DNA of 64,000 bases, from assembly GCA_009746045.1 (NCBI GenBank), contig RPFO01000050.1, positions 2,415,868 through 2,479,867 of the forward strand, written 5' to 3'. Position 1 is the stretch's first letter. Each line of letters begins with the position of its first letter. The DNA comes from Mesostigma viride. Its lineage: Eukaryota > Streptophyta > Mesostigmatophyceae > Mesostigmatales > Mesostigmataceae. A program made the translations under genes and the position numbers. The notes under the pieces are model-generated. The model saw only the letters and a program-made list of their open reading frames with translations, ran no database searches and had not been told where the DNA came from. Of this stretch, positions 62,376 to 64,000 are shown in pieces.

Positions 62376-63052
62376 GGCTACCGGCCGAAGTCCGTCGGTT
62401 GGGTCGCAGGAGAGAAGGAGACTCTGCATCCCAGGCCTTAAGTGCCTTTTTCGGTCCGGATATTTCCAGATATTTGGAAATATCTGGGCCGAAATATCCG
62501 CCGAAAATATCTGCACACAATATCTGCCCACTGCCATGGAAAAGCGGCCCCTTTTCCGACGCTTCGGCCGCCCAGGGGGGAAAATATCTCGAGATTCTTT
62601 TCCAGATTCTGCTGACATGGCAGATTCGGCCAGATTCCGGATGCAGAAATATCCAGATCTGTAACCGCCGGACGGATCTCTGGACCGGCGGCAGTCCGTA
62701 CGGAAATCAGAGATCTGACATACTGTCAGGCCAGAAACCACACTGACGGTCCGTAACCGCCGGAAATATCCCGTGGCAGCCGGATTTCAGCCCCAGAGAT
62801 ATTTCGAACAAATATCCAGATATTTTGTGAGCGGAATTGGGGCCGTGGATCGGCCGAAATTCATCCCAGCCGTCCGTCAAGCGCCAGAAAACCTTCATAA
62901 GCCCTCCCACCCCTTTGCCCAGCTCCCAATCCGCCATCCCCAGCCACAAGAAAAGCCTCTCACACCCCTCCAACAAAAAGTTACTGCAACCCGGCAGCCA
63001 TACCCCCATCCGCAAGAAAGGCTCTCATCCCCACACCTGCCCAGCGCCCGAA
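62376..63052. promoter_or_regulatory. Divergent intergenic region with AATATC/GATATT clusters
   Basis: No gene is convincing in these 677 bp. At least ten AATATC/GATATT hexamers lie at 62455-62840, including the inverted repeat CCAGATATTTGG with AAATATCTGG at 62466-62487. GTCCGTAACCGCCGG-type elements recur at about 62664 and 62749. It separates divergent genes, so a bidirectional promoter or origin-like function is possible. Confidence 0.5.
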
Positions 63053-64000
63053 ATGCCCAGCGCCCCGGCCGAAATCGTGGGCAGCGACTCAGAGGCCGAA
63101 GATGGCAAGTGGCTGTACCACCCTTCCACAGGGGAGAAGTGCGAGTACAACAAGGACACTCTCCAGGCGCACAACAAATGGCTCAAGGACACCCCTTACC
63201 AGAGGAGGAAGACGCCAACCGGCTTCGATTTCTGCTTCCGTTGCGGACTGCTCCGGCCACTGTCCCACTTTGCCGCAGGGGTCAAGCCCGCCGACTCCCC
63301 CGACTGCCGGGCGTGCAGGAAGCAGATGGCGGACTTTGCCAAAAAGAAGGAGAGCGACCTGCGCGCGAAGGCCGACAAGGAGGTCGCCAGACTCGTGGGT
63401 GACGGGCGCGTCCCCGAGTTCACCTTCGTTCCTCAGAGCGCCCGGGGCGACAAGGAGTTCGAGGAGGCCGCGTGGGACGCCCACAAGCACAGCACCGGCC
63501 CTCTCGGCGACATGGGCAACGAGGGGATCCCTGACTGCTTCCTGTGCGGCGAGCGAGTCGACAACGTGTACACGGTCAAGGTGAGCCCCGGCTCGGGCCC
63601 GCACTTCCACGCCGGCGGCGTCTGCTGCGGGTGCGCCTTGAAGGTGCTCGTCGACAGGCAGGATCCAGGTGACATAGATTGCCCGATATGCCACAAGGAG
63701 GAGCGGCGGCGCGTGGCCAAGCTGCAGTTCCCATACTTTGTCTTTGACCCCACCATGACCATGCTGGCTCACCTGGGCAGCGGCGAGGACTACGGCATGC
63801 GCGACTTCTACGACATCGGGGTGGAAGGCGGGGAGGAGGCACCGCAGGGAGAGGAAGAGGAGGTCCAGGAGGAGGAGGAGGAGGAGGAGGAGCCCTGCAA
63901 GGACACTGGCGCGGGGGGGAAGCTGCTGAGGGGCGGCACGCGCAGTGGGAAGAGGGCGGCCGACAAGTTGATCCGGGACATAATGACCGAGGAGTCGAGG
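63053..64000 (+). CDS. Zinc-finger protein, truncated by the window edge
   Basis: The frame opens at ATG 63053 and stays open to the end. CFRCGLLRPLSHF...CRAC (residues about 64-90) and a later CFLCGE...FHAGGVCCGC...CPIC (about 162-205) give two metal-binding clusters, the second RING-like. An acidic poly-Glu stretch and a basic segment follow. The function is unknown; a regulatory or ubiquitin-ligase role is possible. The C-terminus is outside the window. Confidence 0.75.
   Translation, partial: MPSAPAEIVGSDSEAEDGKWLYHPSTGEKCEYNKDTLQAHNKWLKDTPYQRRKTPTGFDFCFRCGLLRPLSHFAAGVKPADSPDCRACRKQMADFAKKKESDLRAKADKEVARLVGDGRVPEFTFVPQSARGDKEFEEAAWDAHKHSTGPLGDMGNEGIPDCFLCGERVDNVYTVKVSPGSGPHFHAGGVCCGCALKVLVDRQDPGDIDCPICHKEERRRVAKLQFPYFVFDPTMTMLAHLGSGEDYGMRDFYDIGVEGGEEAPQGEEEEVQEEEEEEEEPCKDTGAGGKLLRGGTRSGKRAADKLIRDIMTEESR

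Overview
The window reads as part of the genome of a large eukaryote-infecting DNA virus (Nucleocytoviricota, NCLDV). Hallmark genes visible in the sequence are four double-jelly-roll major capsid proteins (MCPs), an A32/FtsK-type packaging ATPase, a VLTF3-like late transcription factor, a PCNA clamp and a DUF5767-like virion protein. Coding density is high, genes lie on both strands, spacing is short, and many starts have a TATA-like element 5-25 nt upstream. The capsid sequences and their GMGGKR(F/Y)AS-type C-termini suggest a phycodna/mimi-like (Megaviricetes) relative, but I cannot assign a family. A Rieske oxygenase of the pheophorbide-a-oxygenase type hints at a phototrophic or algal host; that is inference only.

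Layout. 0-3 kb: a coiled-coil/collagen-like gene split by an 882-bp nested palindrome that carries a 5-bp target duplication. 3-11.3 kb: a C5 DNA methyltransferase, regulators, VLTF3, PCNA, small genes and a LysM protein. 11.3-24.7 kb: a capsid block of four MCPs interleaved with a KilA-N/nuclease fusion and two large beta-repeat (fibre-like) proteins, one with 20 GSNT repeats. 24.7-29.5 kb: an accessory region with a MYND protein, duplicated and decayed gene ends, intergenic repeats, and a KilA-N/poly-Gln gene that appears to continue through a 129-bp spliceosomal-type intron into an Ala/Pro-rich exon. 29.5-44.6 kb: packaging ATPase, JAMM-like protein, many small membrane and virion-type proteins, and a 1201-aa DDE transposase-like protein. 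44.6-52.7 kb: fibre-like genes, the first split by a 3.09-kb insertion made of two tandem, TIR-bounded repeat units. 52.7-64 kb: SNase-like nuclease, DUF5767-like protein, second MYND protein, Zn-motif coiled-coil proteins, Rieske oxygenase, small basic virion-type proteins, BRO-like antirepressor, and a truncated zinc-finger protein running off the right edge.

The strongest unusual signals are the two insertions. Each interrupts a putative virion surface gene, each has a target-site duplication, and in each case the host reading frame continues exactly across the insertion once the element and one duplicate are discounted. Several single-base frameshifts (in the third MCP, in a gene beside PCNA, possibly in the LysM gene and near the intron) may be real or may be residual sequencing errors, and they should temper fine-scale conclusions.
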